A stretch of DNA of 64,000 nt from Gp6-AA40 sp035496255 (GTDB lineage Bacteria; Acidobacteriota; Vicinamibacteria; Vicinamibacterales; UBA2999), in assembly GCA_035496255.1 (NCBI GenBank), contig DATJEU010000079.1, positions 1 to 64,000 on the forward strand, given 5' to 3'. Positions 49,525 to 57,581 of this stretch are shown piece by piece. Position 1 is the stretch's first letter. Every line of letters starts with the position of its first letter. The notes beneath the pieces are model-generated. The model was not told the origin of the DNA. It worked only from the letters and a program-made list of their open reading frames with translations, and did no database searches. The position numbers and the translations under genes were made by a program.

Positions 49525-49659
49525 CAACTCTCAACTTCCGACGACTTTCGCTTGGCCTAACTCCCAAATCCGGATGGAACCAGCCGAGTCGTTCGGAGTT
49601 GGCAAGGCATCACGATGGGAGTTGGGCACGCGTGAGACGTTGGAAGTTGGGAGTGATGG
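49525..49659. repeat. Degenerate TCAACTC / GTTGGGA heptamers between quinoprotein genes
   Basis: Left: TCAACTC and TCAACTT (49525-49538), then a spaced AACTCCC. Right: GGGAGTTGGG, then GTTGGAA and GTTGGGA (49639-49652). It is a decayed member of the AACTCCC/TTGGGAG class. Confidence 0.55.
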
Positions 49660-49715
49660 ATGTCGCGGGACTCGCGGCGCCGCACCTATTTGAGTCCCGC
49701 TCGGGGAGAAGAAGA

Positions 49716-51539
49716 ATGCGTCGAGTTCAATACGTTCTTGGCCTCGCAGCGGTCGCGACCTTCGCGGTAACGGTCGGCTACGCACAGGCGCCGCAAGGCG
49801 GTCGCGGTGGGGGCGGCGGTCGCGGTGGCGGCGGGGGACGCGGCGGTGGTGGCGCGACCGTGCAGGCACCGGCGGTAATGCCGGCGGTCCTGCAGAACTA
49901 CGCGCCGGTGACCGACGCGCGGCTGAAAGCGCCGGAGGACAACAACTGGTTGCTGCTTCGCCGCACGTACAACGGCTGGGGCTACAGCCCGCTCAAGCAG
50001 ATCACCACGTCGAACGTCGCGCGCCTGAAGCCGGTGTGGGAATACTCCACCGGCGAACTGCGCGGGCACGAGGCACCGCCGCTCGTGAACAACGGTGTGA
50101 TGTTCGTCTCCACGCCCAACAACCAGGTGCTCGCGCTGAACGCGAAGACGGGCGAACTGCTCTGGCGCTTCAGTCAGCCGGTGACGACCGGCCGCGTGCC
50201 GCATCCGACCAGCCGGGGCGTCGCGCTCTACGAGGACAAGGTGTACTTCGCGCTCGGCGAGTCGTTTCTCGTCGCGCTCGATGCAAAAACCGGCAAGGAG
50301 GCGTGGCGCACCGAAGTCGCCGACAACAAGTCGTCGTACTACATCACCCTGGCGCCGCTCGTCGCGGGCGGCGGAGTGATGGTCGGCGCCTCGGGCGGTG
50401 AGTTCGGCGTGCGCGGCTTCGTCGCCAGCTACGACCTGAACACCGGCAAGGAGCGGTGGCGCACTTACACGATTCCCGCGCCGGGCGAACCCGGCAGCGA
50501 GACGTGGCCGAAGGGCGACGAGTGGAAGACCGGCGGTGGCTCCGTGTGGGTAACGGGCAATTACGATCCGGACACCAACACTGCCTACTGGGGCACCGGC
50601 AACGGCGGTCCGTGGATGGGCGACCAGCGCCCGGGCGATAACCTCTTCACGTCGTCGGTCATCGCGCTCGACGCGAGCACCGGCAAGATGAAGGGCTACT
50701 TCCAGTACACCCCGAACGAGTCGTTCGACTGGGACGAGGTCTCACCGCCGGCGCTGATCGACTTCCGCCGCAACGGCCGCACCGTCAAGGGCCTGATCGA
50801 TTTCGCGCGCAACGGCTACATGTACTTCCTCGATCGCACCGACGGCTCGAAGATCAACTTCGTCGACGGCAAGCCGTTCGTGGTGCAGGACGTGTTCAAG
50901 AGCCTCGACCCGAAAACCGGCCGGCCGGACATCGATCCCGAACACAAGCCGGGTACCGGCAAGGAGGCTCACTTCTGCCCGTCGTTCTCCGGCGGCAAGA
51001 ACTGGCCGCCGATCGCCTACAGCCCGGATACGCGGATGGTCTATGTGCCCGCGAACAACGGCCTCTGCTCGTCGCTGACCGGCACCGGGAAGGTCACCTA
51101 CGTCGCCGGCCAGGGCTTCACCGGCGTGCGCATGGGCGGCCAGGGCCCGGACCCGCGTGGCAACCCGAAGATCGGCGAAGTCCAGGCATGGAACGTCGAT
51201 ACCGGTGAAAAGGTCTGGACCGCATCGCCGGTCGCCAGCGTGAACTGGGGCGGCATGCTGGTCACGGCCGGCGGCGTGGTGTTCAACGGCGGCACGGCCG
51301 ACCGGAAGATCCGCGCCTACGATGCGAAGACCGGCAAGGAGTTGTGGTCGTTCCCACTCAACACCGCCGCGCTCGCGCCGCCGACGACGTTCGTGGTTGA
51401 CGGCAAGCAGTACCTGGCGTTGAACGCCGGCTGGGGCGGTGATGCCGACGGCATCCAGCGCAACTTCGCGCGCGGCAACCCCGCCGCGCCGCAGCCGCCA
51501 CCGCAGGGCGGCACGATCTGGGTGTTTGCCATCGAGTAG
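49716..51539 (+). CDS. PQQ-dependent dehydrogenase (quinoprotein)
   Basis: A 607-residue exported quinoprotein. After a signal peptide (residues 1-22) comes a striking Gly/Arg run (QGGRGGGGGRGGGGGRGGGG). The propeller follows: SPLKQITTSNVARLKPVWEY, ALNAKTGELLWRFSQPV, ALDAKTGKEAWRTEVADNK. The active-site segment is YTPNESFDWDEVSPPALIDF. Similarity to the 60644 gene is strong (GSETW, WGTGNGGPWM, DQRPGDNLF). I start at the ATG 49716, which has GGGGAGAAGAAG before it; the frame runs further upstream. The tannase gene follows. Confidence 0.92.
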   Translation: MRRVQYVLGLAAVATFAVTVGYAQAPQGGRGGGGGRGGGGGRGGGGATVQAPAVMPAVLQNYAPVTDARLKAPEDNNWLLLRRTYNGWGYSPLKQITTSNVARLKPVWEYSTGELRGHEAPPLVNNGVMFVSTPNNQVLALNAKTGELLWRFSQPVTTGRVPHPTSRGVALYEDKVYFALGESFLVALDAKTGKEAWRTEVADNKSSYYITLAPLVAGGGVMVGASGGEFGVRGFVASYDLNTGKERWRTYTIPAPGEPGSETWPKGDEWKTGGGSVWVTGNYDPDTNTAYWGTGNGGPWMGDQRPGDNLFTSSVIALDASTGKMKGYFQYTPNESFDWDEVSPPALIDFRRNGRTVKGLIDFARNGYMYFLDRTDGSKINFVDGKPFVVQDVFKSLDPKTGRPDIDPEHKPGTGKEAHFCPSFSGGKNWPPIAYSPDTRMVYVPANNGLCSSLTGTGKVTYVAGQGFTGVRMGGQGPDPRGNPKIGEVQAWNVDTGEKVWTASPVASVNWGGMLVTAGGVVFNGGTADRKIRAYDAKTGKELWSFPLNTAALAPPTTFVVDGKQYLALNAGWGGDADGIQRNFARGNPAAPQPPPQGGTIWVFAIE

Positions 51540-51543
51540 TTGC

Positions 51544-51571
51544 TGGTCAGTGGTCAGAGGTCAATCGTCAA
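51544..51571. repeat. Heptamer tract (TGGTCAG units)
   Basis: Four 7-base units, TGGTCAG, TGGTCAG, AGGTCAA and TCGTCAA, lie just after the quinoprotein stop codon. Confidence 0.7.
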
Positions 51572-51585
51572 TCCGACCCGCAGGA

Positions 51586-51608
51586 GGCCGGACCTTCATG
51601 GTCCGGCC
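51586..51608. repeat. GGACC-type hairpin (copy before the esterase gene)
   Basis: GGCCGGACC, loop TTCAT, GGTCCGGCC: a perfect 9-bp stem, ending 11 bases before the esterase ATG, so it could hide or expose the translation start. Confidence 0.7.
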
Positions 51609-51619
51609 GTGATTCATAT

Positions 51620-53113
51620 ATGAAAACCGCCATCGCACTCGCCGCCTCTCTCCTGCTGTTCGCCGGCTCCGCGCACGCGGCGTCTTCGTGCGAGGACCTC
51701 AGCAAACTCTCAATCCCGAACGCCACGATCACGACGGCGCAGTCGGTCGCGGCCGGCGCCTTCACCGCGCCGGCGGGTCGCGGTGGGGCAAACCCGTTTG
51801 CCAGCCTGCCGGCCTTCTGCCGTGTCCTCGCGACGCTGAAGCCGACGCCAGGCTCGGATATCACGATCGAGGTGTGGCTGCCGGCCAACAACTGGAATGG
51901 CAAGTTCCAGGGCGTCGGCAACGGCGTCTGGTTCGGCAACATCGACCAGAACTCGCTGGCCACGGCCCTGCGACGCGGGTACGCGACCGCGGGCACCGAC
52001 ACCGGGCATGAAGGCAATGGCGGACCGTGGATGCGGGACAAGGAGAAGCTGATCGACTACGGCTACCGCTCAGTGCACGAGATGACGGCGGCCGCCAAGA
52101 CGATCGTCAACGCGTTCTACGGCAACGCGCCGAAGTTTTCCTATTTCAACAGTTGCTCCAGCGGTGGGCGCGAGGCGCTGAAGGAAGCGCAGATGTTCCC
52201 CGACGACTACGACGGGATCGTCGCCGGCTCGCCGGCGCTGAACACCACGGCGCGTTCGGCCTACGCGATTCACGTCGCGCAGGTCGTGCACAAGGACGAA
52301 GCGAGCTTCATCCCGCCGGCGAAGTTCGCGGCGATCCACGAGGCCGCGCTGCAGGCGTGCGACGCGCTCGACGGCGTGACCGATCGCGTGATCACCAATC
52401 CGCGCGCCTGCAGGTTCGATCCTGCGGTCATCGCGTGCAAGGCCGGTGAAGACAGCAACTCGTGCCTGACGGCTGCTCAAGTCGCGACGGCGCGTGCACT
52501 CTATCAGCCGCTGGTGAATCCGAAGACGAAGAAGGTGATCAATCCAGGCCTCGAACCGGGCAGCGAACCTGGCTGGAACGTCTTCGCCGGTCCGCAGCCA
52601 TTCGGCACCGCGTTGCAGTTCTTCCAGTTCATGGCCACCAGCAATCCGCAGATCGACTACAAGACGATCGACTTCTCGAACGACGCGACGCTCGCGGCGA
52701 TCGACAATGACGTTGTCAACGCGAAGAGCACCGACCTGAAGAAGTTCGTCAGCATCGGCGGACGCATGATTCAGTACCACGGCTGGTCCGATCCGCAGAT
52801 TCCGCCCGGCAGCAGCGTCAACTACTACGAGGACGTGCTGAAGGCGATGGGACCGCAGGTGAAGGACAACTACCGGCTGTTCATGGTGCCGGGGATGAAC
52901 CATTGCGGCGGCGGCGACGGTCCCGCCAGCTTCGACATGCTCACCGCACTCGAGCAGTGGGTGGAGCAAAAGAAGGCGCCCGACACGATTCCCGCGGCGC
53001 ACCTGACGAACGGCCAGGCTGATCGCACACGGATCCTCTGCCCGCATCCGCAGGTCGCCACCTACACAGGCTCAGGCGATCCGAACAGCGCGGCGAGCTT
53101 CGTATGTAAGTGA
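51620..53113 (+). CDS. Tannase / feruloyl esterase family hydrolase
   Basis: A 497-residue exported alpha/beta hydrolase (MKTAIALAASLLLFAGSAHA signal). The nucleophile Ser lies in SYFNSCSSGGREALKEAQMF, the acid Asp in MIQYHGWSDPQIPPGS, and the His in MVPGMNHCGGGDGPASFD. The lid contains paired Cys and a possible calcium site (DALDGVTDRVITNPRACRFD). The family cleaves gallate, ferulate or other aromatic esters of plant material. Its place beside PQQ dehydrogenases suggests a periplasmic aromatic-ester route. RBS: not strong; the hairpin sits over the expected site. Confidence 0.93.
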   Translation: MKTAIALAASLLLFAGSAHAASSCEDLSKLSIPNATITTAQSVAAGAFTAPAGRGGANPFASLPAFCRVLATLKPTPGSDITIEVWLPANNWNGKFQGVGNGVWFGNIDQNSLATALRRGYATAGTDTGHEGNGGPWMRDKEKLIDYGYRSVHEMTAAAKTIVNAFYGNAPKFSYFNSCSSGGREALKEAQMFPDDYDGIVAGSPALNTTARSAYAIHVAQVVHKDEASFIPPAKFAAIHEAALQACDALDGVTDRVITNPRACRFDPAVIACKAGEDSNSCLTAAQVATARALYQPLVNPKTKKVINPGLEPGSEPGWNVFAGPQPFGTALQFFQFMATSNPQIDYKTIDFSNDATLAAIDNDVVNAKSTDLKKFVSIGGRMIQYHGWSDPQIPPGSSVNYYEDVLKAMGPQVKDNYRLFMVPGMNHCGGGDGPASFDMLTALEQWVEQKKAPDTIPAAHLTNGQADRTRILCPHPQVATYTGSGDPNSAASFVCK

Positions 53114-53241
53114 CGGCTGGCGGTACGCGCAGACGGCTGGCGCTCTGGTCGGCGGGCGCCGGCTGGCGTGAGACACCGAGTTGGCGCTGGCCGCGAACCG
53201 CGAGCCGGCAATAGCCAGCGATCAGCCACCGACCAAATCAC
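53114..53241. other. Intergenic region with GGCTGGC-type repeats
   Basis: A 128-base gap between the esterase and arfB. It holds repeated GGCTGGC and GCCGGC variants (53116-53190, then inverted AGCCAGC and CAGCCAC near the end). I see no gene or clear promoter. Confidence 0.5.
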
Positions 53242-53658
53242 GTGCTCCGCATCAACGACGACATCGCGATCAGCGACAGTGAGCTCGACGAGCGATTTGT
53301 GCGCGCGTCGGGACCTGGCGGACAGAACGTCAATAAAGTATCGACCGCGGTCGAACTCCGATTCCACGTTGCCGACTCATCCCTGCCGGACCGCGTCAAG
53401 CAGCGGCTCGTCACGCTGGCCGGATCGCGGATCACCAGCGACGGCGTGCTGCTGATCGACAGCCGCGAACATCGGACACAGGGACAGAATCGTGAAGCGG
53501 CGCGCGACCGGCTCGTCGAACTGCTGCAGGCAGCCGCGAAGCAACCCAAGACTCGCCGCCCGACCAGGCCGACGCGCACGTCGCAAGAGAAGCGGCTGAA
53601 CTCCAAGGTCATGCGCGCGCGGATCAAGCAGGCGCGCCAGCGGCGAGACGATGAGTAG
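53242..53658 (+). CDS. arfB: Alternative ribosome-rescue factor (ArfB/YaeJ-type peptidyl-tRNA hydrolase)
   Basis: A 138-residue single-domain RF1-like protein. It has the catalytic GGQ (RASGPGGQNVNKVSTAVEL) at about residues 26-28. It lacks release-factor codon-recognition domains and ends in a basic tail (TSQEKRLNSKVMRARIKQAR, then QRRDDE) that enters the mRNA channel. It hydrolyses peptidyl-tRNA on non-stop ribosomes without tmRNA. The start is a GTG at 53242. This is a second rescue system in the same window as ssrA. Confidence 0.95.
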   Translation: MLRINDDIAISDSELDERFVRASGPGGQNVNKVSTAVELRFHVADSSLPDRVKQRLVTLAGSRITSDGVLLIDSREHRTQGQNREAARDRLVELLQAAAKQPKTRRPTRPTRTSQEKRLNSKVMRARIKQARQRRDDE

Positions 53659-53666
53659 GCCGTTGG

Positions 53667-53729
53667 CCTGCCGCCAGCTGCCTTTCAGTTTTTTCGCCAG
53701 CCGCCGGCTGCCAACCGCCAGCCGATGGT
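53667..53729. repeat. NGCCAGC heptamer tract
   Basis: 53695-53722 contains CGCCAGC, CGCCGGC, TGCCAAC and CGCCAGC; preceding bases include a further GCCAGC copy and a TTTTTT run. It lies between arfB and the TIGR03435 gene (convergent). Confidence 0.55.
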
Positions 53730-54556
53730 CAATTCTCCGTCGGCCGCTCCGCCGAATCGATCACCAGCACCTCGTAAGGCCCGGTCATCGCCTCCAGCTT
53801 CAATCCCAGTTGTTCCTGCACGGCCGCTTGCAGTGATGGCCCGTTCGGGTCGTACCACGGCGGCGGCTGCACACCCGGCGGAGGCGGTTCGTCCGGCGTC
53901 CACGTCAATTCGAAGTCGAAGGCGCCGGTCAGTCCGGTACGGTCGACGACCGGTCGGCCGGCGAATCCACCGAGGTTGCGCACGAAGTCCGCTACCGCAT
54001 ACCCGCCCACCAGCATGCGACCCGGGTTGGTGCGCGCACCACACACCGGGCGATCTCCCACAGGCGCAGGCTGCGGCGCCGGCGTCTCGCCTCTCGCCCG
54101 CGCGGCGTTTGCAGCCGGGCAGTCGTAGGCGGCCGGCGTCATTTTGGGTCCGAGCCGTCGATCCGCGCGGGCGGCCACCAGCGCGAAGATCGGGATGTCG
54201 CGCCTCTCGCGGTGCACACGCAGCTTGAACCGATCCCCCAGCAGCGTCTGCACCATCTGCTGCAGCTGCGGCTGCGTTGCACCGTCTGGCGCTTTCGCGA
54301 CGATGTCGAACCGATCCTCGGCCAGCCAGGCGGGTCCGCCCACGATCTGGTACCGCTGCAGTCCATAGGCGTTGCGAACGATGTCGCGCAGCGTGTAGTT
54401 GGTGACGCGTACCTGACCCGGGCGAACACCGAAGCTGCCACCGGCGTCACTGGATTTGTTCACCTTGATCGACGCGGCCTCGAAGGAAGGAACCGTCTGC
54501 GCCGAGATCACGGCAGACAGCAAGGTCACGGCGGCAAACAGCACTGGCCTGGTCAT
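53729..54556 (-). CDS. TIGR03435-family (soil-associated) exported protein
   Basis: A 275-residue exported protein with a signal peptide (MTRPVLFAAVTLLSAVISAQ). The family pattern is complete: PSFEAASIKVNKSSDAGGSF, VTNYTLRDIVRNAYGL, GPAWLAEDRFDIVAKAPDGA, LLGDRFKLRVHRERRDIPIF, ALVAARADRRLGPKM and the closing GRPVVDRTGLTGAFDFELTW. The family is found mainly in Acidobacteria and some planctomycetes, and its role is unknown. A Cys pair lies in the variable middle section. Confidence 0.93.
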   Translation of the reverse strand: MTRPVLFAAVTLLSAVISAQTVPSFEAASIKVNKSSDAGGSFGVRPGQVRVTNYTLRDIVRNAYGLQRYQIVGGPAWLAEDRFDIVAKAPDGATQPQLQQMVQTLLGDRFKLRVHRERRDIPIFALVAARADRRLGPKMTPAAYDCPAANAARARGETPAPQPAPVGDRPVCGARTNPGRMLVGGYAVADFVRNLGGFAGRPVVDRTGLTGAFDFELTWTPDEPPPPGVQPPPWYDPNGPSLQAAVQEQLGLKLEAMTGPYEVLVIDSAERPTEN

Positions 54557-54660
54557 GCTTGGTATGACGGACGTCGACGCCGACGGTTAACAGGGACGCT
54601 CGGCGGCTGGCGGTCGAGTCGCGGAGAAACCTTGTCCGCCTGCCTCCGTCCCGCCGTCCG

Positions 54661-54695
54661 CAGCCACCAGCCACCAGCCACCAGCCAGCTATACT
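54661..54695. repeat. Tandem CAGCCAC heptamers running into a TATACT promoter element
   Basis: 54661-54688 is CAGCCAC three times then CAGCCAG. The -10-like TATACT (54690-54695) follows after one base, and the GGAGG of the SRPBCC gene lies 16 bases further on. The heptamers occupy the place of the -35 and spacer. Confidence 0.75.
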
Positions 54696-54722
54696 GTCGC
54701 GCACATTCTGGAGGCCCGACTG

Positions 54723-55319
54723 ATGAAGAAGGTATTTGGCGTGGCGCTGAGCGCGATCGCGCTTTCGACCGTGGCGTACGCGCAGGGACCGGCCCCGGCA
54801 GCGTTGCAGGTCCCGAACCCGAAGTACGTCGCGATTCCGATGGAGATCACGGTGAACAAGCCCGTGGCTGACGTCTGGAAGCGGGTCGGCAAGTATTGCG
54901 ATATCGCCGAGTGGCTGAACCTTGCCTGCACGATGCAGTCGGGCCAGGACGGCGAGGTGGGTGCCGTGCGCTCGCTGGCCGGAGGCCGGATCCTCGAGAT
55001 CCTCGTCGCGAAGACCGAGTATTCGTACACCTACACGCAGCCTGTACGTGAGGGACAGATCTACAACATGTACCACGGCACGATCGAAGCGCGCGCGCTG
55101 ACGCCGACCACGACAAAGCTGCTCTACACGCTGATGGTGGACGAATCGCAGGCCGCCGACGATGCGGCGCGCGATCGTGACGTCCAACAGCGCAAGACCA
55201 ACTTCACGCGCGCGCTCGAAAATATGAAGATCCTCGCAGAAGGCGGCACGCTCCCGCCGCAGCCGGCACGCGGTGCGGCGCCCGGTGGTGGCGCACGAGG
55301 CGGCGGCCGCGGCAATTAG
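54723..55319 (+). CDS. Exported SRPBCC (START-like) protein
   Basis: A 198-residue protein with a signal peptide (MKKVFGVALSAIALSTVAYA). A polyketide-cyclase/START-like domain follows: PMEITVNKPVADVWKRVGKY, CDIAEWLNLACTMQSGQDGE, VGAVRSLAGGRILEILVAK, YNMYHGTIEARALTPTTTKL. The C-terminus is Gly/Arg-rich (GAAPGGGARGGGRGN). The domain binds hydrophobic ligands in a deep pocket; exported forms are uncommon. GGAGG lies eight bases before the ATG. Confidence 0.85.
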   Translation: MKKVFGVALSAIALSTVAYAQGPAPAALQVPNPKYVAIPMEITVNKPVADVWKRVGKYCDIAEWLNLACTMQSGQDGEVGAVRSLAGGRILEILVAKTEYSYTYTQPVREGQIYNMYHGTIEARALTPTTTKLLYTLMVDESQAADDAARDRDVQQRKTNFTRALENMKILAEGGTLPPQPARGAAPGGGARGGGRGN

Positions 55320-55331
55320 CCATCATAAAAA

Positions 55332-55427
55332 GGCGCCACGACGAACACGACGAATGACACGACGGTCACGACGAACGCTGGCGGCAAAGAGATCTCGCCG
55401 TGCTCGTCGTCTTTCGTCGTGAGCGCC
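55332..55427. repeat. CACGACGAA-unit inverted repeat
   Basis: Left: GGCGCCACGACGAACACGAC then further CACGACGGT and CACGACGAA units (55332-55375). Right: CTCGTCGTC and TTTCGTCGTGAGCGCC (55403-55427). Outer arms GGCGCCACGACGAA and TTTCGTCGTGAGCGCC pair. The rest of the 266-base gap to the STAS gene shows nothing else. A related element is at 62306. Confidence 0.7.
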
Positions 55428-55572
55428 GCGGCACGTTCACGATCCCGTTCCGGCACGAACAAGGAGATCCCGGTAAGCGCGCGGCCCCTCGAGCGCGACG
55501 CGAATCGAGGCAACCAGGCTGTTCATCCCGTCCTCGGTCGGACGCCGTTGTGGCGTGGTTCGCCGCGACGCG

Positions 55573-55578
55573 TATCAT
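55573..55578 (+). promoter_or_regulatory. -10-like TATCAT 7 nt before the STAS gene start
   Basis: TATCAT, then GTGCGCG, then ATG at 55586; no ribosome site. Confidence 0.45.
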
Positions 55579-55585
55579 GTGCGCG

Positions 55586-55948
55586 ATGCAACTTCGCGAG
55601 CGCCGGCGCGGCCCGATCACGATCATCGAGCTGGGCGGGCGGATGGTGATCAACGAAGACGACCACCCCGACGTCTTGCGCGAGCGGGTGACGACGCTCG
55701 TCGCCGACGGACACCGCTTGTTCGGGATCGACCTTGGCGGCGTCCGTCAGGTCGACACGACGGCGCTGGCAGCGGTCGTGGCGACGCACCTCGCGGCCGT
55801 CCGCCGGGATGCGCGGCTGGTGTTGATGCGGCCCTCGAAACACCTGCGCGAGTTGTTCGAAGTGACCGGCCTGGATCGGGTCTTCACGATCTGCGAAACG
55901 GAAGAAGATGCGGTCGCGCGCCTTACCTCGTCGGGCGCGGCGTCATAA
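55586..55948 (+). CDS. STAS-domain protein (anti-sigma-factor-antagonist type)
   Basis: This 120-residue single STAS domain reads MQLRERRRGPITIIELGGRM, VINEDDHPDVLRERVTTLVA, FGIDLGGVRQVDTTALAAVV. The phosphorylatable Ser of DSSGL is replaced by Thr (VDTTALAA), as in some family members. It lacks an adjacent RsbW-type kinase, but a PP2C phosphatase and an FHA module are encoded 15 kb away. I take the ATG at 55586, which is preceded by TATCAT; ATG 55577 lies inside the hexamer. Confidence 0.85.
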   Translation: MQLRERRRGPITIIELGGRMVINEDDHPDVLRERVTTLVADGHRLFGIDLGGVRQVDTTALAAVVATHLAAVRRDARLVLMRPSKHLRELFEVTGLDRVFTICETEEDAVARLTSSGAAS

Positions 55949-56803
55949 CCGATATCGCGCTTCTTCCTGGTAGTAGGCAGGAAAGCCGACCGCGCGCTTC
56001 AACTGCTCGAAGTTCATCGCTGCCGATGCGGCGCGGCCGCCGCGCAGGTCTTCGAGCGCCGTCCGCATCGCACCAATCGACACGTTCAACAGCGTCAGCG
56101 GGTACACCGCAATCGTGTAGCCGATCGCCACGAGCTGCGCGTGCGACAACAGGGGCGTCTTGCCGCCTTCGATCAGGTTCGCCATCTTCGGACCGTCCAC
56201 GGCGGCGCAGTACTGCCGCATCTCGTCCTCGCTGACCGGCGCTTCGAGAAACGTGATGTCCGCCCCGAGCGCACGGAACTCACGACAGCGCGCGATCGCT
56301 TCGTCGAGGCTGATGCACGCCCGCGCGTCGGTGCGCGCCATGATCAGGATGTCCGCACCGGCATCGCGGGCATCGACGGCGGCCCGGATGCGCATCAGCG
56401 CTTCCTCGCGCGAGACGACCGACTTCCCTTCCGTGTGCCCGCACCGCTTCGGCGCAACCTGATCTTCCAGCATGATCGCGGCGAATCCCGCCTGCGCGTA
56501 CCCCTGCACCGTGCGCTTGATGTTCTGCGAGCTGCCGAAGCCGGTGTCGCCGTCGCCGATCATCGGAATTGACACCGCGCGACAGATATTGGCGCCCTGC
56601 TCGACCAGTTCCGCGTATGAGATGAGTCCCGTATCGGGCATGCCGAGGCGGGCGGCCGATACCGCGAAGCCGCTCATGAAGCCCAGCTCGAAACCGGCTT
56701 CTTCGATGAGCCGTGCCGACATCGCATCGTGGCAGCCGGGCATCGTCAGCAATCCCGGCCGCGCGAGCAGTCCGCGCAGGCGATCAGCAGCAGGAGAAGA
56801 CAT
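55943..56803 (-). CDS. Isocitrate lyase / PEP mutase superfamily enzyme (oxaloacetate decarboxylase or methylisocitrate-lyase type)
   Basis: A 286-residue TIM-barrel enzyme. Signatures are LLTMPGCHDAMSARLIEEAG, IPMIGDGDTGFGSSQNIKRT, the KRCGH catalytic box in MLEDQVAPKRCGHTEGKSVV, and LIMARTDARACISLDEAIAR. The KRCGH version and length fit carboxyvinyl-carboxyphosphonate phosphorylmutase/oxaloacetate decarboxylase-like proteins better than true isocitrate lyase. The substrate is unsettled. Its 3' end overlaps the STAS gene end by six bases (convergent). TAACCT lies six bases before the ATG. Confidence 0.9.
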   Translation of the reverse strand: MSSPAADRLRGLLARPGLLTMPGCHDAMSARLIEEAGFELGFMSGFAVSAARLGMPDTGLISYAELVEQGANICRAVSIPMIGDGDTGFGSSQNIKRTVQGYAQAGFAAIMLEDQVAPKRCGHTEGKSVVSREEALMRIRAAVDARDAGADILIMARTDARACISLDEAIARCREFRALGADITFLEAPVSEDEMRQYCAAVDGPKMANLIEGGKTPLLSHAQLVAIGYTIAVYPLTLLNVSIGAMRTALEDLRGGRAASAAMNFEQLKRAVGFPAYYQEEARYRL

Positions 56804-56826
56804 CGCCGAAGGTTACCGTGAACAGC

Positions 56827-57504
56827 CTAGCGGGCGTAGGCGACGACGGGCGGGACCGCGCGCAGCTTGGCGCGATCGCATCCGGACGGAAGGCTCTCGC
56901 GCGACGGCATCTTGTCGCCGGCATAGCATCCGGGGATGACGTAAAACGTCTTCGGCGTGGCGCGACGAACGGACGCTGCCGGTGCCGCCGCAACCTCGTG
57001 CTCCAGATCTTCGCGGTAGGTGGTCGTTTCTCCCTGGCTGATCCGCACGTCGAACGTCCTGGACTGATATCCGTTCGCGCGCAACTCCACGCGGTGAACG
57101 CCGGCGAGGAGCGCGCCGCCGGTGCGCCGTGTATCGGCGACGGTCCCTACGTAGGCGCCGTCGACGAACACGAGCGCATCATCAGGCTGCATCAACAAGC
57201 GCAGATAACCGTTGTCAGAGAAGCGTGATCGTTCGGCCATGTCAGCGCGTGCGCCACGTGCATGATAGGGCTCTGGCCAGCCGCCATAGAACACGCCACC
57301 GCCCGTCACGATGACTGGCGGAGCTTGCGGTGGATGCGCGCCGTAGGTCTCTGGCGTCGCGCGGAACAGGTCAGTCGGACCAGGGGGCGGAGGGAGCGGC
57401 ACAACCGGACCCTCGCGTAACGGGGCGCTGCGCAGGCCGTCCTGCGCAGAGAGCGACGGCACCAGCATCAGCACCATCATGGCGGCCAGAATCGCGCTCC
57501 GCAT
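56827..57504 (-). CDS. Exported PEGA-domain protein
   Basis: A 225-residue protein with a signal peptide (MRSAILAAMMVLMLVPSLSA). A Pro-rich region (VVPLPPPPGPTDLFRATPET) and a PEGA domain follow (SDNGYLRLLMQPDDALVFVD, GAYVGTVADTRRTGGALLAG, VHRVELRANGYQSRTFDVRI). A C-terminal extension contains two Cys (IPGCYAGDKMPSRESLPSGC). AGGAGG lies well placed before the ATG, and TACACT is a possible -10 upstream. The function is unknown. Confidence 0.8.
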   Translation of the reverse strand: MRSAILAAMMVLMLVPSLSAQDGLRSAPLREGPVVPLPPPPGPTDLFRATPETYGAHPPQAPPVIVTGGGVFYGGWPEPYHARGARADMAERSRFSDNGYLRLLMQPDDALVFVDGAYVGTVADTRRTGGALLAGVHRVELRANGYQSRTFDVRISQGETTTYREDLEHEVAAAPAASVRRATPKTFYVIPGCYAGDKMPSRESLPSGCDRAKLRAVPPVVAYAR

Positions 57505-57581
57505 CGATCGCCTCCTGGCTGTCAGTGTAACGCCGCGTGCAGTTCAGTGCACGGGACCGTCACGCAACCAGATCCGTAGCC

